A stretch of DNA of 64,000 bases from Echria macrotheca (Eukaryota; Ascomycota; Sordariomycetes; Sordariales; Schizotheciaceae), in NCBI GenBank assembly GCA_030411725.1, contig MU839828.1, forward strand, positions 2,790,001 to 2,854,000, read 5' to 3'. The notes beneath the pieces were generated by a model, which had not been told where the DNA came from, did no database searches, and was given only the letters and a program-made list of their open reading frames with translations. Below are positions 44,038-57,707 of the stretch, piece by piece. Made by a program: the position numbers and the translations under genes. Position 1 is the stretch's first letter. Every line of letters starts with the position of its first letter.

Positions 44038-47000
44038 ATGGACGAGTATCCCAGTGGCAGCTTGGATCCCAGCATCCCGCTGCTCGTGACCCTGGGCGTC
44101 TCGGGCGTCTCGACCCACGGCAAGGAGCTGAGTGCAGCCTTGCGGGATCAGGCAGTGCTGGTTCGCTCGGCAGCTGCTGCCCTCGACTCGGAGCAGGCAA
44201 TCGGCCTCCGTCGTTTCATCCAGGACCACGATGCATCAAAGCTGCCATGGACGGGCCGGGAGCCGCCTTCGGGCACACGGTATAGGTTCCGTGTCAGGTC
44301 GGCCGAGAGGGTGCGTTGATCGTGTTTGTGCCGTACCTGTCTTGTCGAGATCTGATGTGGTGTTTCTAGTTGATGTTGCTCCCGCCCCGTCGTGCGACGC
44401 TTCCCGATGGCATCGACCCGCCCTCCTCTCCCGCCGTCCTCCATTCCCCCTTCTCGCCGCTAAGCCCCATCTCGCCTCTGTATCCAGACGGCTTGATCGA
44501 TACCCAGTGGCTGCAGAAGCACCAGGTGCTCGTGCCTTGCGTTCTGCTCTGCTTTTACACTCTCGTTTCCGATCCGACCCAGGCGACGCTGCGCGACAAC
44601 CAGATAAAGACAGATATCAGCAACATCAGAGCTGTGCTGAATCAGTCAGGATACAAAACGAGGATAGCTGTTGTCCTTCTCGCCGACCAATCCGCCTCGT
44701 CCATTGAAGGAGCTCAGGAACGGCTCGAAACAATACGGAAAGGCTGTGGTATAGACGCAAAATGTCTCTTCCTGGTTCCACCAAACGAGTCGCCCGAGGA
44801 GCTGGAGCGCATGGCTGAGAATATGCTCGCAACTCTGTACCCCGTGGCCATTGAGTACTATCGGGATCTTGGGAGGCACGCGAGGAAGAAACGATCTCGA
44901 GGCGTGGCTCCGCAGCCTACCATCCCGCCCACCTCCGGGACTTCGCAAACCCTCTCTTTAGCGGGATGGAACTTCCGCTATGATTTCAAATCAGCGGTCT
45001 TTGCCGAGTTCAGAGTTGAATCAGATAACGCCTTGCGGTCTTACGATCAGGCATATGAGGGGCTGCTCAGCTCTGAGCTGCTCGAGGTTATCCCAAGCTG
45101 GAGTCCACGCTGGAACGAGGCTAGATTCCTCGCAGATGTGATTGCTGTGCGATCTATCTCGTGTCTTTTATGGGGAGATCAGCATAGCAGGGCTGTCCGT
45201 CGTTGGCGAGCTCATCGCGACAGGATGGCTGAACTTATCGACCGACGCGGCCGAGGTACCAACAATTACGGCTGGAAAGCTTGGGAGGCTCGCTGGGCGT
45301 TGGTGATGGCGAACCTGGTCGATAGGGCCGACATAACGGATTTGGCGCCGTCTACCCACACCCTCTTCCTTCCGCCTGAAAAGTCAACCATGGGGGAGAG
45401 ACTCCAACCGTGGGAACTCCTCCATCATACTGGTTATTGGTATCGTCTCGCAGCCAAGCATCTGCATTCCCGGCGGGCATTCGCACGTGCGATTCCAGAT
45501 GATGATCGCAAACCGCCCAGCTCCTCTCCTGCCTCGCATGTCGCAAGCAAGGCCTTTACTTACGACACGTATATGTGCCCTGAGCCCTACGAAGAATACC
45601 CTCTCGACGGTGACGGTGGAGTAGACCACGGGAGCATAATTATCTCGTGTCTAATCCGCGCCCGTTCCGAATTTCTCAAGCGCCAGCAGGTTCGTCTCGG
45701 TGCTGAGCTTTCTCTTGAATGTGCGAGGGAGCTTGCCATGGCGAACGACTGGCAGAGTATTGTTGAACTACTGCGGCCGCTCTGGAAAGACATGCCTTTC
45801 CGGGCAGAGGGGTGGCTGCAGATCATGGAAGAGCTTAGCTGGATATTAAGGGGTGCTGCAGCCATGGTGGGCGAGGCGAGCCTAGTTGTCGCCATTGACT
45901 GGGAGCTGCTGAATCGAGGTACGTCCCATATTTCTAACTTAAATCAAATGCTATAGCTAACACGCCATTTAGGGTTCACAAAGCGGGCGAACTGGCCGTA
46001 CGATCTGTCAAAGTCATTGGACGGTATTTCCGTAAAAGCGAAACCTCAAATCCACATCGACGATGGCCAGACGTTATCCTTTGTGTCAACCTCATTCCTT
46101 TTCAGAGAAGAAGAAGGCAAAGCAGGGCAAAGTGTCGACGGCCAATTAACCATCAAATCCAATGCCCATCCAGGCTCGGCCCCTGTCACACTGAGCAGCG
46201 TACAGATCCAATTTAACGGCTGCCTCAAGCGTGTCTCTTTGGATCACGCCGATGATGTGGATTCCGCAGTACAGAAGCATGGCGCTGTTGTCTTCTCCGC
46301 TGTGACGCTCGAACCAACTAGCAATGCCTCAGATGATCCAGATGAGGAAGGCGAAGTCATCACGCTGCAAGGTGTCACGAATCTAACCTTGGTCCCCGGC
46401 CAGACGATTGTTATCGGCTTGCAGATTCCGCTAAGGCAGCCGGGAACCACAAAGGCAGAGTCTCTTACGCTCGATGTCAAATCAGACGCCTTCGACCTGG
46501 ATCAGTACCAGTCATTTCAGCCAGGAAGTGGTGCCAACCTGTGGTATCTCAGCGCCTCGCGAACGAGACGTGTCACCCGAGCGAATCCACTTGCTATCGG
46601 CGTTCTGCCCCGGCCTCCGCAAATGGAGATTGTGGGCCTGACGTGGAAAGAACAATATTACACTGATGAGGAAATCAAGCTCGAATTCGAAGTGGTGAAC
46701 GAGGAAGATGTCGAGGCAGTAGCCAAGCTAGACGTCACACTGCGCGGGGAAGAGGCACCGCAGTTTGCTGTCGAGCTTCCCGCCAAACCGGGCGAAGCGA
46801 CGTCTGTGGCTGCGACGGCAAACGAGAGCAAGCTAACCGGTTTATCCCTCGGTGCCATCGCGAGTTCCAAGTCGATAACGGCTCTTGTCTCCTTTGCCCC
46901 CATCTCACGCTCTAGCCAATATGATTTAACCCTGAAGGTCGTATACTATCTCTCTACCAACCCGGGCACTCCTATCACGCAAACAACATCATTCCAGCTC

Positions 47001-47918
47001 AATATCGTCAACCCCTTTGAGGCCAACTACGACCTCCTCCCCCGCATCAACCCCGACGCCTGGCCTAGCGTGTTCGACCCGGATAGTGTACGCGACCTGG
47101 CTGCCGAGGAGGAAGCAGGCTTTTCCCTCCCGAAAGGCGTCTCCCAGACGTGGTGTCTCGTGACACGCTATGCTTCGTTTGCATCAGAAGACCTCCGAGT
47201 TCTCGACGTCGACGTCGATGTCCAAACACCGGCCTCGGTCCGCTGCCGGTCGACCAAGAAACTTGTCGAGCCCGCCAAACAAGAACAAGGATGGCTCGTC
47301 AAGCCGAGAACCATCAAAGAAGCAAGCTTCGACATTGTCGCGCAAAAGAGCAGCGTCGACGACCGCACCCCCGTTACGCTCGACGTCTCCCTCGTGATCA
47401 AGTGGACCCGTCTAGATGATGAGAAGAAATCCCAGGGAACAAACACCACGACCCTCCCCGTCCCCCGTTTTGTGATATTCGGGACTGAACCCCGCGTCCT
47501 AGCATCCGTCTCGCACGTCCGCCTCCCGCCTTCCAAGGGGAACCCGCGCGGCGAGCTGCTCCTCGCGCTGAGTGTCATGATCGAGAACGCGTCGAACCAT
47601 TTTCTCACGTTTGGTCTGACGATGGAGCCGAGCGACGAATTTGCTTTTTCGGGGGCGAAGAAGACGACGGTTCACCTCTTGCCTGTGTCGCGACGGTCGG
47701 TGACCTATCGGATTTTACCTCTGCCTCCAAGAGTGCCCGAGGGTGATGATGAGGGACGGGAAGGGGATGAAGAGGGGTACTGGATCAAACCGGGTCTCGT
47801 GGTGAGGGATAAGTATTTCCAGAAGACTTTGAGGGTTATTCCGACTGAGGGCATGAAGGTTGATAAGGATGGGGGGTTTCTTGTTTGGGTGCCTCGGTTC
47901 AGTGAAGAGGAGGAGTGA
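44038..47918 (+). CDS. TRAPP complex subunit TRAPPC11 (foie gras / gryzun domains)
   Basis: The exons are 44038-44310, 44370-45918 and 45973-47918 (1255 aa). TRAPPC11 is a large subunit of the TRAPPIII-type tethering complex that activates Rab1/Ypt1 at the Golgi and in autophagy. The N-terminal 600 residues contain the foie-gras domain. Its signature lies around WSPRWNEARFLADVIAVRS and LWGDQHSRAVRRWRAHRDRM, followed by the family segment WKAWEARWALVMANLVDRA. The C-terminal half is all-beta and matches the gryzun region, with PPQMEIVGLTWKEQYYTDEE and the Ig-like repeats that follow. It ends in WVPRFSEEEE. The start ATG at 44038 has context cgccATGga. The second intron joins NR-GFTKRANWPYDLS. 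The related subunit Trs130/TRAPPC10 was considered, but the foie-gras signature favours TRAPPC11. Confidence 0.88.
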
Positions 47919-49241
47919 TGAAGTGATGGAAGGATGTGTGGGTGGGAGGGTGTGTTTAGATGGTATGATATGATAGATGATTCAATTCTCGATAATGGCG
48001 TTTTATCTTTGACTTGGCTGCCGTTCGTCAGATTGGTTGTGGGATCCGACCAACTTTTGCTGATGAAGATCATCGTTCAGGCTACCTGCGTCAAGTATCT
48101 TTATGGGAGAGTTGTGCGAACCTCGATTCAGGTAAATAAATACATGGCTGGACGGCACCTAGGTAACCACTTACCTTCCATGGACCCCCCAGGTTTTATC
48201 CGACTAGTGTAGATAGAGCCCATAAGCCCAAGTAACACCTAAAGTTAGTCCTTGAGGAAACCAGACCGTTCTACTGGCGCCTGATTACCATTACCACTCA
48301 CTGTCTTAAGTTATGAAGTCCCAGAGTGAGCAAGGGAGCAAGGATTGTATTTTGTATTATTCTATCCGTATCCAACATCCAAATCTATCCGGATCTACTC
48401 TCTATCCTGTCTCTACCCGGCGGCCTCCGGGTGAGAGCAGACACAGACATAGATACAGACACAGACACATACACAATCCGGGCGGGATCTTGGGATCTTG
48501 AGGATTTTAAGTCCCCCTTTCCCGCTTGTTTTATCTATCCCCCTCTCTCTCCCTCTCCCTCTCCCCAGGTCTAATTCTTATTCTTCTAAGTGCGGTTTAT
48601 TCCTTTTTCTATATCCGAACGCTGCTAGTGAAGTGCTAGAATGCTCAGTCGTACAATACAATACCACCCACTTGCCTTCCCTCTTTTTCCTTTTCCCTTT
48701 TCCACGCCATTCTAATCTACCAATCTACCGATCTATCCCGTTTAGTTCTAGTCTAGGTACCCAACTGCTGAGCGACCCGGGCCGCGGGAGTATTTCCGTC
48801 TAAGCGATATCTTGTCTGCCTACCACCCATCTTTTCCACACCGGCCCTCCAACACCTACATCCCAACACGGGTAAAACAGCTGTAAAGACCGAACGCAAC
48901 AAGGCTCAACAAGGCTCAGCAAACAGCATGCGAGCATACAAACACGCAAAGGTGAACAATATCTTGAATAAACATAAAACAACAGCATATTCACTATCCC
49001 TAGCAAAACTGCATGGCAGAAAACGAAGGGACTTCATAAATCCGAAGCATAAGAAAGCGTTCATGCCCCAAATCAACTCGAATCCAACCCCAACCCCGAC
49101 CAGTTCATCATGGCGAATGGGCTTTCCTTCAATACTTGATCAAAACAACAATCTCCCCCTGATCAACTCCTCACCTGACTTGTGCAATCGAATGACAGAC
49201 AACCTCCCAAACAATCCCACGCTGGTCATGACATGTTTTTT
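47919..49241. other. Convergent 3' intergenic region
   Basis: This lies between the stops of TRAPPC11 and Aim21. It is C/T-rich around 48530-48800 with CTAGGTA-type motifs (48160, 48753). The ORF starting near 48928 on the plus strand only mirrors the Aim21 exon. No gene is supported. Confidence 0.65.
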
Positions 49242-51964
49242 TTACTTTTCTTCCACCTTGGTAGGTTCCACCGGTAGCGTGTGTCCCTTCTTGACGTGTT
49301 CCGAGACAACCGTCTCACCCGCCATGTTGGTGGCCAGCGACTGGACCTCCTCCTTGGCGGGTTCCTCGGACTCCTTTTCCGCCGGTTCCTCCTTCGAGGG
49401 CTCCTCCTTCGCCTCAGCCTCAGCCTCAGCTTCTTCAGCCTTGCCCTCGACGACAGGAGCATCAGCTTCCTTGGCTTCCTCGGGCTCGCTCGCCTTGTCA
49501 CCGACGCTCAAACCACCCTCCTCGGGATCAACCTCGAAGAGGGTGATGGTCTGTGACAAGACAAACTTGGGCTGCTCAGCCTCGGCGGGGGCCGATGGCG
49601 CCGGGCTGGCGCTCTTTGCAGGCGCTCTCCTCTGAGGGCCCCTAGCCCGGCCCTTCCGCGCATCAGCGAGAGGTGCCTTCTCCTTCTCCTCAACAGGCTC
49701 CTCCTCGGCAGCGGGCTCCTCCTTCTTGGGGGCCTGCGGGCCTAGACGCAGACGCTGATTCAGGTCATTCATAAACCCGGCCTGCAGCGCGGCTATCTTA
49801 GAGCCCATTGGCCGCGCGGGGACAGCCGGCTTTGCCTTGGGAGGGGCCGCAGCCTCCGCAGGCTCGAGGCCACCCGAAGTGGGGCCGGCCTTGGCAGGGC
49901 GTGCGGGGATCTGCGGTTTCGGCCGGTCCGGAATCGACGGCCGTCCCTCATCCCCGGATGCTTGCCTAGCCTTGGGCCGTTCGGGAACGGCAGGCTTCTC
50001 GGCTGTGTCGGATTTCTGGGGCCGCTGAGGTATTTCCGGTTTTGATGTGTCCGCAGGCGATTCGGTATCTTGTTGGGGCGTCGAAACCTCCGTCTCCAGC
50101 TTCAAGCTATCCGGAGTGTCCTCCCACACGTCACGACTTGGGAATCTCTGAGCCATTGATGGGCGAGTCGCCGGCTCGCTGGCAAGATGTTGCTGGTGTT
50201 GCACCCACAGGGGTTTCTCCTTTTTGCGGCCGGGTATAAACCCTTCAGGGCCGCGTTCTCGGACTTCCTCTTCGGCTAGCTCCTCCTGGCGACGGGCGAA
50301 GGCCTGCGCAGGAGTCTCACCGTCACGAGGCGGCGGTGAAAGCACTGCCGGAACCTCTTTGGGTTGTCCCTCTGTGACATCTGGAGTCGAAACCTCAGCC
50401 GTGTAATGTACACTGCTCGGGGCATCCTCCCAGATATCAGCGCTGGGGAAGCGGCGCTTGTGCTCGCGCTTAATCTTCTCCTCAGCCGTGGGTTTCTTAG
50501 CCTTCTCATCCTCGTCAAACAACGGTTCGTACTCCTCAACATCCTCGAGCGGGGTAGAGCGCAGCTCAAACGACGCCTCCTTGTACAAGCTAGCGGGTCT
50601 GCTTGTAGGACGGCTGGTAGGCTCTTCCATTTCATAGGCGCTTCCGCGGCGCTCCGGACTCGGCTCAACCGCGGGTTGGTGAACGTAGGGCGAGGGGTCC
50701 TTGGCGACCTCGTCCTCGGCAAGAATCGGGGCGGTATAGGGCCGCTCCTCTTCCGCTTCGGAACCGGGGGATTCGTTATCACTGAACATGACCGACTTGC
50801 GGCGGCCGGGTTCTTCGACGTGAATCACACCCGCCGCCTCCTTGTCGGTATCGGTAAGGCTGAAGGTCGGTTTCGAAGATTCCTTGAGCTCTGTGGATCC
50901 CGGACGGGGAGAGGTAACACGAGAAGTGGTCTCCTCCAATGCCTGCCAGGCGACCTGGTCACTTGGAGTGCCGGCATAGTTTTTGACAGCTATTGCGTTG
51001 GCAAGTCAGCAGAGTTACCAATGGATATCGACATAGCAAACTTACCAAGGCCCGAGCCACGGCTAGCCGTCTCCCTCACAATCTTGTTTAGGTCCTCCTT
51101 ACTCATGGAGAAGTCGTTGGCCCTGTCGTGGTGATGAGGCGTGATCTCCTTCTTCAACAGGTCAGGGTGCTTCTCGTAGTAAGCCTTCTCCAACTTGTCC
51201 TGCGGCACAACGCCATGGCCGTGCAGGCCATAGCTTCCAGGAGGAAGGTTTCCCCGCGAAGAGGTTTTGCGGGTGTGATGCCTCTTGGTTTCCATAGCGG
51301 ACGGTGCAGGCGACGGAGCCTGGACATCGCCAGCGTTTGGATACATGGGCACTTGTTGGCCGATTTCAGGGATGCCCTGCTCATCCTCGATATGGCTCTC
51401 CGTGTTGGAAAGCTGGCTGGTAGTGCTAGCCTTCTTCTTCAGACTTCGATTCGAGGGCACCGGGGCGGCCGAGTCGTCGTTGCTGCTTGGCCTGCCGATG
51501 CCGAACGAAGCAGCCCGGTCGCTGTCGGTGCGGGTGACAGTCATGACCCGCTGCTTCGCACTGACAGCGGGGAGAGAAGGTTTTGGCGCATGGAGCTTGA
51601 CATCTTCGCCGATGGTGCGGGTGTGCTCGGGGCTGCTGGCTCGGTCGCTCGACGATGTAAGGTCTTCGGCCAAGGAGGCGTACTCCATACCCTCCTGGCC
51701 GACCGAGGGCAGCTCGACCGACTTGGAGCGGTCAATGTGTTCGCCGTTGTGGCCATTGGAGGCGAAGCCCGACGAGCGGGGGGACTTGCTGAGAAGGCTG
51801 TCGTTCAGCGGCGACGGCGCGAAGCGGTCATGATTCGGGCTCAGAGAGCGCTCGATCTTGCGATGGGCGGGGCGTGGAGGGACCATGGGTATCGATGCCT
51901 TCTCCTGACTCCTGGAGGGACGAGGAGGGATGGAGGGAGGCTGCTGGGCGGTCGCGGCGGACAT
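49242..51964 (-). CDS. aim21: Aim21-type actin-patch regulatory protein
   Basis: The exons are 51046-51964 and 49242-50989 (888 aa), with a 56-bp intron joining SRGSGL to AVKNYAG. In yeast, Aim21 works with Tda2 to recruit capping protein at endocytic actin patches; the name comes from a mitochondrial inheritance screen. The protein is largely disordered. The N-terminus is proline-rich (PPRPSRS, VPPRPAHRKIERSLSPNHDRF), a candidate SH3 ligand. Two family motifs recur in the second exon: FPSADIWEDAP and FPSRDVWEDTP, each followed by TEVSTP. A block of PxRP repeats (IPQRP, VPERP, IPDRP, IPARP, VPARP) leads to the conserved MGSKIAALQAGFMNDLNQRL segment. The C-tail is a Glu/Ala/Lys-rich run ending in VEPTKVEEK. 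There are no membrane segments. Family assignment is confident from the WED and KIAALQAGFM motifs. Confidence 0.9.
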
Positions 51965-54900
51965 GGTGGGCGTATAAGCCTCGAGGCTGGCGAGCGGAGA
52001 CGGGCCGGAGGGCTGTTTGTGCGATATTACGCTGGAGCGATAGCGGAGGGGTCGATGTTGGAAAAAGGAATACCGGCCGGGTTTTCGCGGATGTCAGGCT
52101 GTGCCCCGTGTGGACGTGTGGTCGAGGCTGCTGCGCCTGTGGTTAGCCCGAGTAACAACAGTCGGTGAGAAGAGATAGAAAAGCCCCGACGAGATGCAAG
52201 ATAAGCGTGCCGAGGGGCCATGTAGACGATCAAGACGCTGCACTGCTGCGCTGCTGCATACCCCAGCCCAAGTCTGCGACAAGGGGTTGGCTGCTGCTCC
52301 CTGAACCTCCCGAGCCGCGAGAAGCTGTGTCGCAGCTTCACAGCACATTCGCTTGCACGGCCGCAGACCGCTCGGCGGAGGTTGAGTTAGCAGGCGACCC
52401 CGGCGCCCCAGCCGGGTATCCGCAGATAACAAGTCACCCCGAAACTCCAAACGACCGCTACCTGATAAGCATCTTCAGGCCCAAGAGAAAAAGCAGGAAC
52501 AGCTCCAGCCAATTTCATGGCTGGAAGCTGTAGCTCCGCCTACAGCCTGCAGCCCAGATTGCAGCCCTGGGGTGCACTTCGGCTTGCAGGTTGAAGGTCT
52601 CCGATATGCTCCCGAGAGGTGCGGCTCAGAAAGCTGCCGCTGCAGCTTGCTCGGCGACCATTCCACCGGTTTATCCACAGCTCGACTTCGACGAGGCCAC
52701 GTGTCGAAGCAAGCATCAATATGTCTGTTTGACCTCTTCGGCGCAGTGCTGCTGGTCGCTGACAGTGTCTTGCGGTTCTCGCTGTGGTGAACCGGTGGCT
52801 TGGTGTAGAGGGGGGGCTGTGTTTCGCGAGTGTGGGAAGAGGGTGTGCAGGAATAGCTCAAAACTGTGTTTGGTACCGCGGAAGAACATTGGGACTTGCC
52901 TTGGACTTTGGCCTAGAAGACGGCTGCTGTGCGATGCGAGATCCAAAGTGGGAGAATCACGAGGAGTGGAGGTTAAGGGGAAACCCCGCGGTGATAAAAG
53001 GAGAAAGTAAAGGGATTCTGGATTTCAATTGAGTCCCAAGACACTTGGACTGGCGATCAAGACAGGTGCAACACAGTCTCAAAGCTAATGATGAAACTGG
53101 CTGCGATCGAACTCGGGGCGACGTGTTGGCCACTTATATGAAGGCGCGGTCCGGCCTTGTTCGTCATTGGTATGTAGTGGCAGCTCAGGTACACCTGCGT
53201 CCCTTGCGGACAGTACGAGGTACCCACCCCAAGCCACCGTCGGCTGGATTCGACGGCCAAGTCTTGCGGTTTGCGAATGGATAGACAGGGATCTCGTGGC
53301 CTCCTGAGGGCCCTGCTCGAGATTCTCAGGCCAAGAGTAACGCCAGCAACTGCTCCAGTGACTTTCTGGAATGCAGGACGTGGACGGCCCCGAGCGAGCA
53401 GCCGCTGGATGTCAGGTTGGAGTGCGTTCGGTGCCTACGGGTGAGCAAGTAACAATATCGGGTACTTCGGCGTGCTGTTTCTGTCCAGGTACACAGTAGG
53501 CGATGAAAGTCCCGGCTTTGACCACAACAGGTGCTCCACGTTGTCATGCCAGCACCAGCATTTAGTCGAGTCGACCCTGTTATACCGGCATTTTCGAATT
53601 ATTCTTGCGTATGAAGCAACTGAGCTCGGAGCCCTCTTAGTCTGAATAAAAGCTTGGGTTATGTCGCTCATCCTGAGTTTCCCTCGAGGTATCAGCCCCG
53701 GTCGAGCATCGTACGGCGCCCACAGTGTTCATGATCTTTAAGAACCCGTTGAGGTACTCAGGTCCAAACAGGTACCCCAAAGTTTGGTGAGGTCCCTCCG
53801 GGCTGAGACTGTCATGCTACCCCACCGCCAATCCACCTTGGATGCAGCGGCGCCCTGACGCCCCGGCTTAGATCATTCATCGTACCTTCCCATGAACGAA
53901 GTAGCACCGAAGAAACACAAGGATTCTTGCACATTTTTTCTAAATCAGCGGAGCATTGGAAATGAAACAGCTGAGCGGTGAAGCCGCAACACAGTTTACG
54001 AGATAAGGACCTGCCGTTCTTCGTAGAAGCAGCAGGTGAGCTTCATGATCCCCGAATCCACTCATGCCAAAGGCATGACTGGGGCCACGGCGGGGCTCCA
54101 TCGGTTCACGGCATGGGGTCGGTTTCTTGGGTGAAGTGGTCAAGACCTTTTCCTCACCGTCAATTGGATGTTTGAATCGTCAGTCAACCTCGAGTTTTTT
54201 GCTCTCCTGCATGCAATCCGTCTCACCACTTTCTACTCACAGGACATACCCCGCCAATCGCGGCCTACCCCGCTGAAATGCCTGATTCGCCGGTGACCGC
54301 CCCTCTGCCGCTTGCAGCGGGGTGCTTCGGGCAGTGCGAACAGGGCGGATGAATCGAGCGCATACTGTGCTGTCTACTCCAATTCAGTTGGAAATTTCGA
54401 GCCTGCCACCAGACGCTGTCACTGGCAAACTCGCAGCCTGCGGGCACGACGGCGTGTCCGCTTCTTTTTGAGGCGAGCCAGGTGGAACTTGTCTGGTGGA
54501 GAGGCCATCACGAAACAAGTCTTCCCTCCACTCGGCCCATCGGCGAGGTTCCAGATCTCCCTGGGGAAAAATGCCTCTGGGGACTTCTTTCACCAGAGTA
54601 TGACGCAATGTGCCCTGCTTTTCCCCAATGCCAGCCGCGAGCCCCCCGTTTTCTTTCTACCTGTGGCGACCCCATTAGCAACAGAAACTCGCAAAGGCAA
54701 CTGCCCGCATAGTGCCCTGAGATACGCAAGTGACGGCCTCCGGCAGGGCATCTCGATGAACATTTCAGCACTTTGGAAACTAATGGCGTGCGAAGGGCAC
54801 TGTGCTGGGGATTTTCACTCCTTCACTATGTCACCGCCTCCAGGAGGGAAGAACCGATCGAGTCCAACCCCACCGCCAGCCGTGGGGATCTGGTTCCCGA

Positions 54901-57707
54901 CTTGGCCTAGATGGGGCAGTACCAAGCTGCTTTGACGTGCAAGTTTGGTGTAGCTTTGCGGCCCCATGGTCACCTGTTCCCGGTGCCTTTTCTCCAGGAC
55001 GGATCACGGGGCAATGCTGGTTTTTCGTTCTTGCTTTCTGCCTCCCCCTTTTCGGCATCATGTACGACATCGATCCAGACAAGGGCGGTACTGTTGCTGT
55101 TGGGACTCTGTCGGCCCCGCTTCGACTCCGCGGTAACGGCAGAATAGGCCTGTCCAGAAGCCAGACGGCGCCTTACGTGTGCTGGCGCTAACATGTCGAA
55201 ATGTGCCGTTTCCATCGCCGGCATGAAAGCCAGGCACGCCGTGGCGGGGCATCTTTGTGTTGTACCTGGTGTACTCTTTGTACCTCGACAACGGAGCACG
55301 CTTTGGTCCGACTGTAGGATCAGCTACCGAGTTTACGACGGTTCCGCTCCGCGATATCCGTCTGGCAATAAGGCGGTCAAGGGTACAGCGTTTGTGGTTT
55401 CCGGGGAAGCAGGATGAAGTACCTCGCCGGGTTCTGCAACTTCCAGTCTAACAATTGTCTGTGTCTCTTCCGCTTCCATAGACGGGATCCCAACACTTTG
55501 TTATTCCCTCATATGTTATTTCAGGGGCAGAGGGGTTTGCTGTTTACTAACAGTAGCTATTAAAGGAGGACGTAGCTCACGGATATCCAGATGAAGACAT
55601 CCGCAGTATCTTGACTCTTAGGGGTAGCTTAAGTCAGACTCGCCGAGAGGCCTCCTGGTAGGGTTGCCTGTGGCAGAGAAACGCCAATGTGTCCCGTAAT
55701 AAGCATACAAGCATCGAGCATATAAGCACTGCTTGTTAACACGAAGGCAAGTCAATATGCAAGATGCTCAGTGTGGGTTCTATTGCCATACTCGCTGCCA
55801 AGACTCTCGTGTAGACGCTTATCAAACGTTCGTGTATTGAGCCCTCGCCAAACTTACAATTTCTCCAGCTTCAGCGTATACCAAAGAAAATGAGTTCTCA
55901 AGAAAATTGCCATGCCAAACAGAGTACATACAACAGATCTCAGACCTCGAACTTCACGCTAGGTAGGCACCAGTCCACACGCACACATCCATTACCTATC
56001 ACCTACCTACACAGGAGAGCGTCTTAGGCCCGCCCGGGATAAGGTACCTCTTCCCCGAAACCCAGATACCAAGTCCTTAGATATGACCAATGAGACCGTG
56101 GAACTGCCGCAAAGTGCTCTCCATCCTGCAAACTCTCAGTATCCATACATCCCCAGCACACAAACATATAGTCAGCCGACTACCGACGCAATGAGTTGTG
56201 CTACCTACCTATCCATGGAATTTCCCAGACAGGTTTGCACGGCCGACCGTCAAGAAAGGCGTGCGTACGTATAAATCCGCTCCAAGGGTATGTGTGAATC
56301 GGCCAAATATAGGATAACATATACACGGAGAACATATCCATCCCTCTGCTCCTTTACCAGCTTGGTCTCGCAGCGATTTCACCTCAACTGCTCGGTTATT
56401 CCGTCTACCTACCCACTAGGTAACTTCTTTGCATCCAAATAACGGGCAAACGCAAGCCAACACACTCCCGATTAGTACAAGTTAGGTATCTCCTCACATC
56501 TACGCTCTTGCCTACCTATTCACCGACTCTGTAGTAGTGTGTAAGGTATACACACACTGCCTAGGTCATCCACCTACCCAACGCCCCACGGGGCTAGAAC
56601 AGTATCTTCTCTGTCTCTGCTCTGCTCTCTCACCTCAAATTTGTAAATACAGAGTGAGAGAGAGAGACATCCAAAAGACAACAGCAACCGTCTCAACACC
56701 CACAAATGACAAAGCCGACCAGAGTCCACCCTCAAATTCCTCCTCCACTTCTACACCCCATGGCAGAGAGACAACAACCATCCCCATACATTTCCCCTAC
56801 CACTAAAAACCCACACTTCATCGAGCGTCCGAAGACCCAAGACCCAATACCTAACTAACTACCTAGTCTACACAAACACAAAACGGGTGGACAGATTTCC
56901 TCGAGTCAACAGAACTGCCAGCCCCTCCCCCCCTATCCTCCTCATAACAACCAACATTCGCTTTGACTCTGAACTTTAACACCCACCTTGCAACCGTAAC
57001 AACCTAACAACTTCCCAGATTAGTTTGACTTCTCCCTTCCTCCCAGCTCCCAGGTAAGGCATAGGTATAGTGATATATAAAAAAGACAAACTCAGTCACC
57101 TCCCCAAGCAGTCCAGACCAGACCAGAATACCACACACACACACAAATACGAACCATCAAAATCATCGAGTACAGCATCTCATACTCATACCTAATACAC
57201 CCGTCCATGAACCCAATAAAGAGAACCTCATCTTCAATTTCTCCCTTCTTCCCTTCCCATCAATCTCCATTGCCCGTCCAGAGGCAAAAAGAGGTCATGG
57301 AGGGAAAAAAAAGACCCAAGATCTGTGTAATAAAAAAAAGGACATATCCGTCATTACGCCATGAACCCCGCCGGCCTCCCTAATTCTTTTGAGAAAACCC
57401 GAAATGCTGGCGCGCGCGAATCTGGATAGGTGTAACCGTAACCGTAACAAAAATCACAAAACAACCCACGACCAAAAAAAGCAGACCCGCGCCCATCGTC
57501 ATCACAGTCCACAGTCCTCCCTCCCTAGTTCATGAAGAACCCCTTCTCTCACATGGTTCTTTCCCCTCTTCGCGCTTGTGGTTCAGTTCCCCTCATCTTC
57601 CTCCTCCTCCCCAGCTCTTCCCATCCCTCCCTGCTTCCTTCCTCTACCTCCCCAGGTGTCATCTCATCTCAAGCATCCATCCACCCAACACAATCCCACA
57701 TCAAAAC
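51965..57707. other. 5.7-kb gene-free tract with ACCTACCT/AGGTAGGT cluster
   Basis: This lies upstream of Aim21 and downstream of Tvp18, both on the minus strand. The first few hundred bases are the Aim21 promoter and leader. ORFs such as 54312-54935 are unsupported. From about 55955 to 57070 the tetramer-based motif ACCTACCT and its complement occur repeatedly, next to C/T-rich stretches that look like transcript leaders. From about 57100 to 57700 the plus strand is C- and A-rich, consistent with the 3' UTR of Tvp18 on the minus strand. Confidence 0.55.
55955..57070. repeat. Cluster of ACCTACCT / CTAGGTAGG motifs
   Basis: Close variants occur near 55960, 55993, 56003, 56199, 56404, 56416, 56510, 56560, 56570, 56848 and 57050. 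The copies are interspersed on both strands, not in tandem. They may be regulatory boxes or remnants of a small dispersed element. Confidence 0.5.

Noticed and set aside
54312..54935. 207-codon plus-strand ORF in the 52-57.7 kb tract
   Set aside because: No domain, no splice signals giving extension, and composition like neighbouring non-coding DNA.
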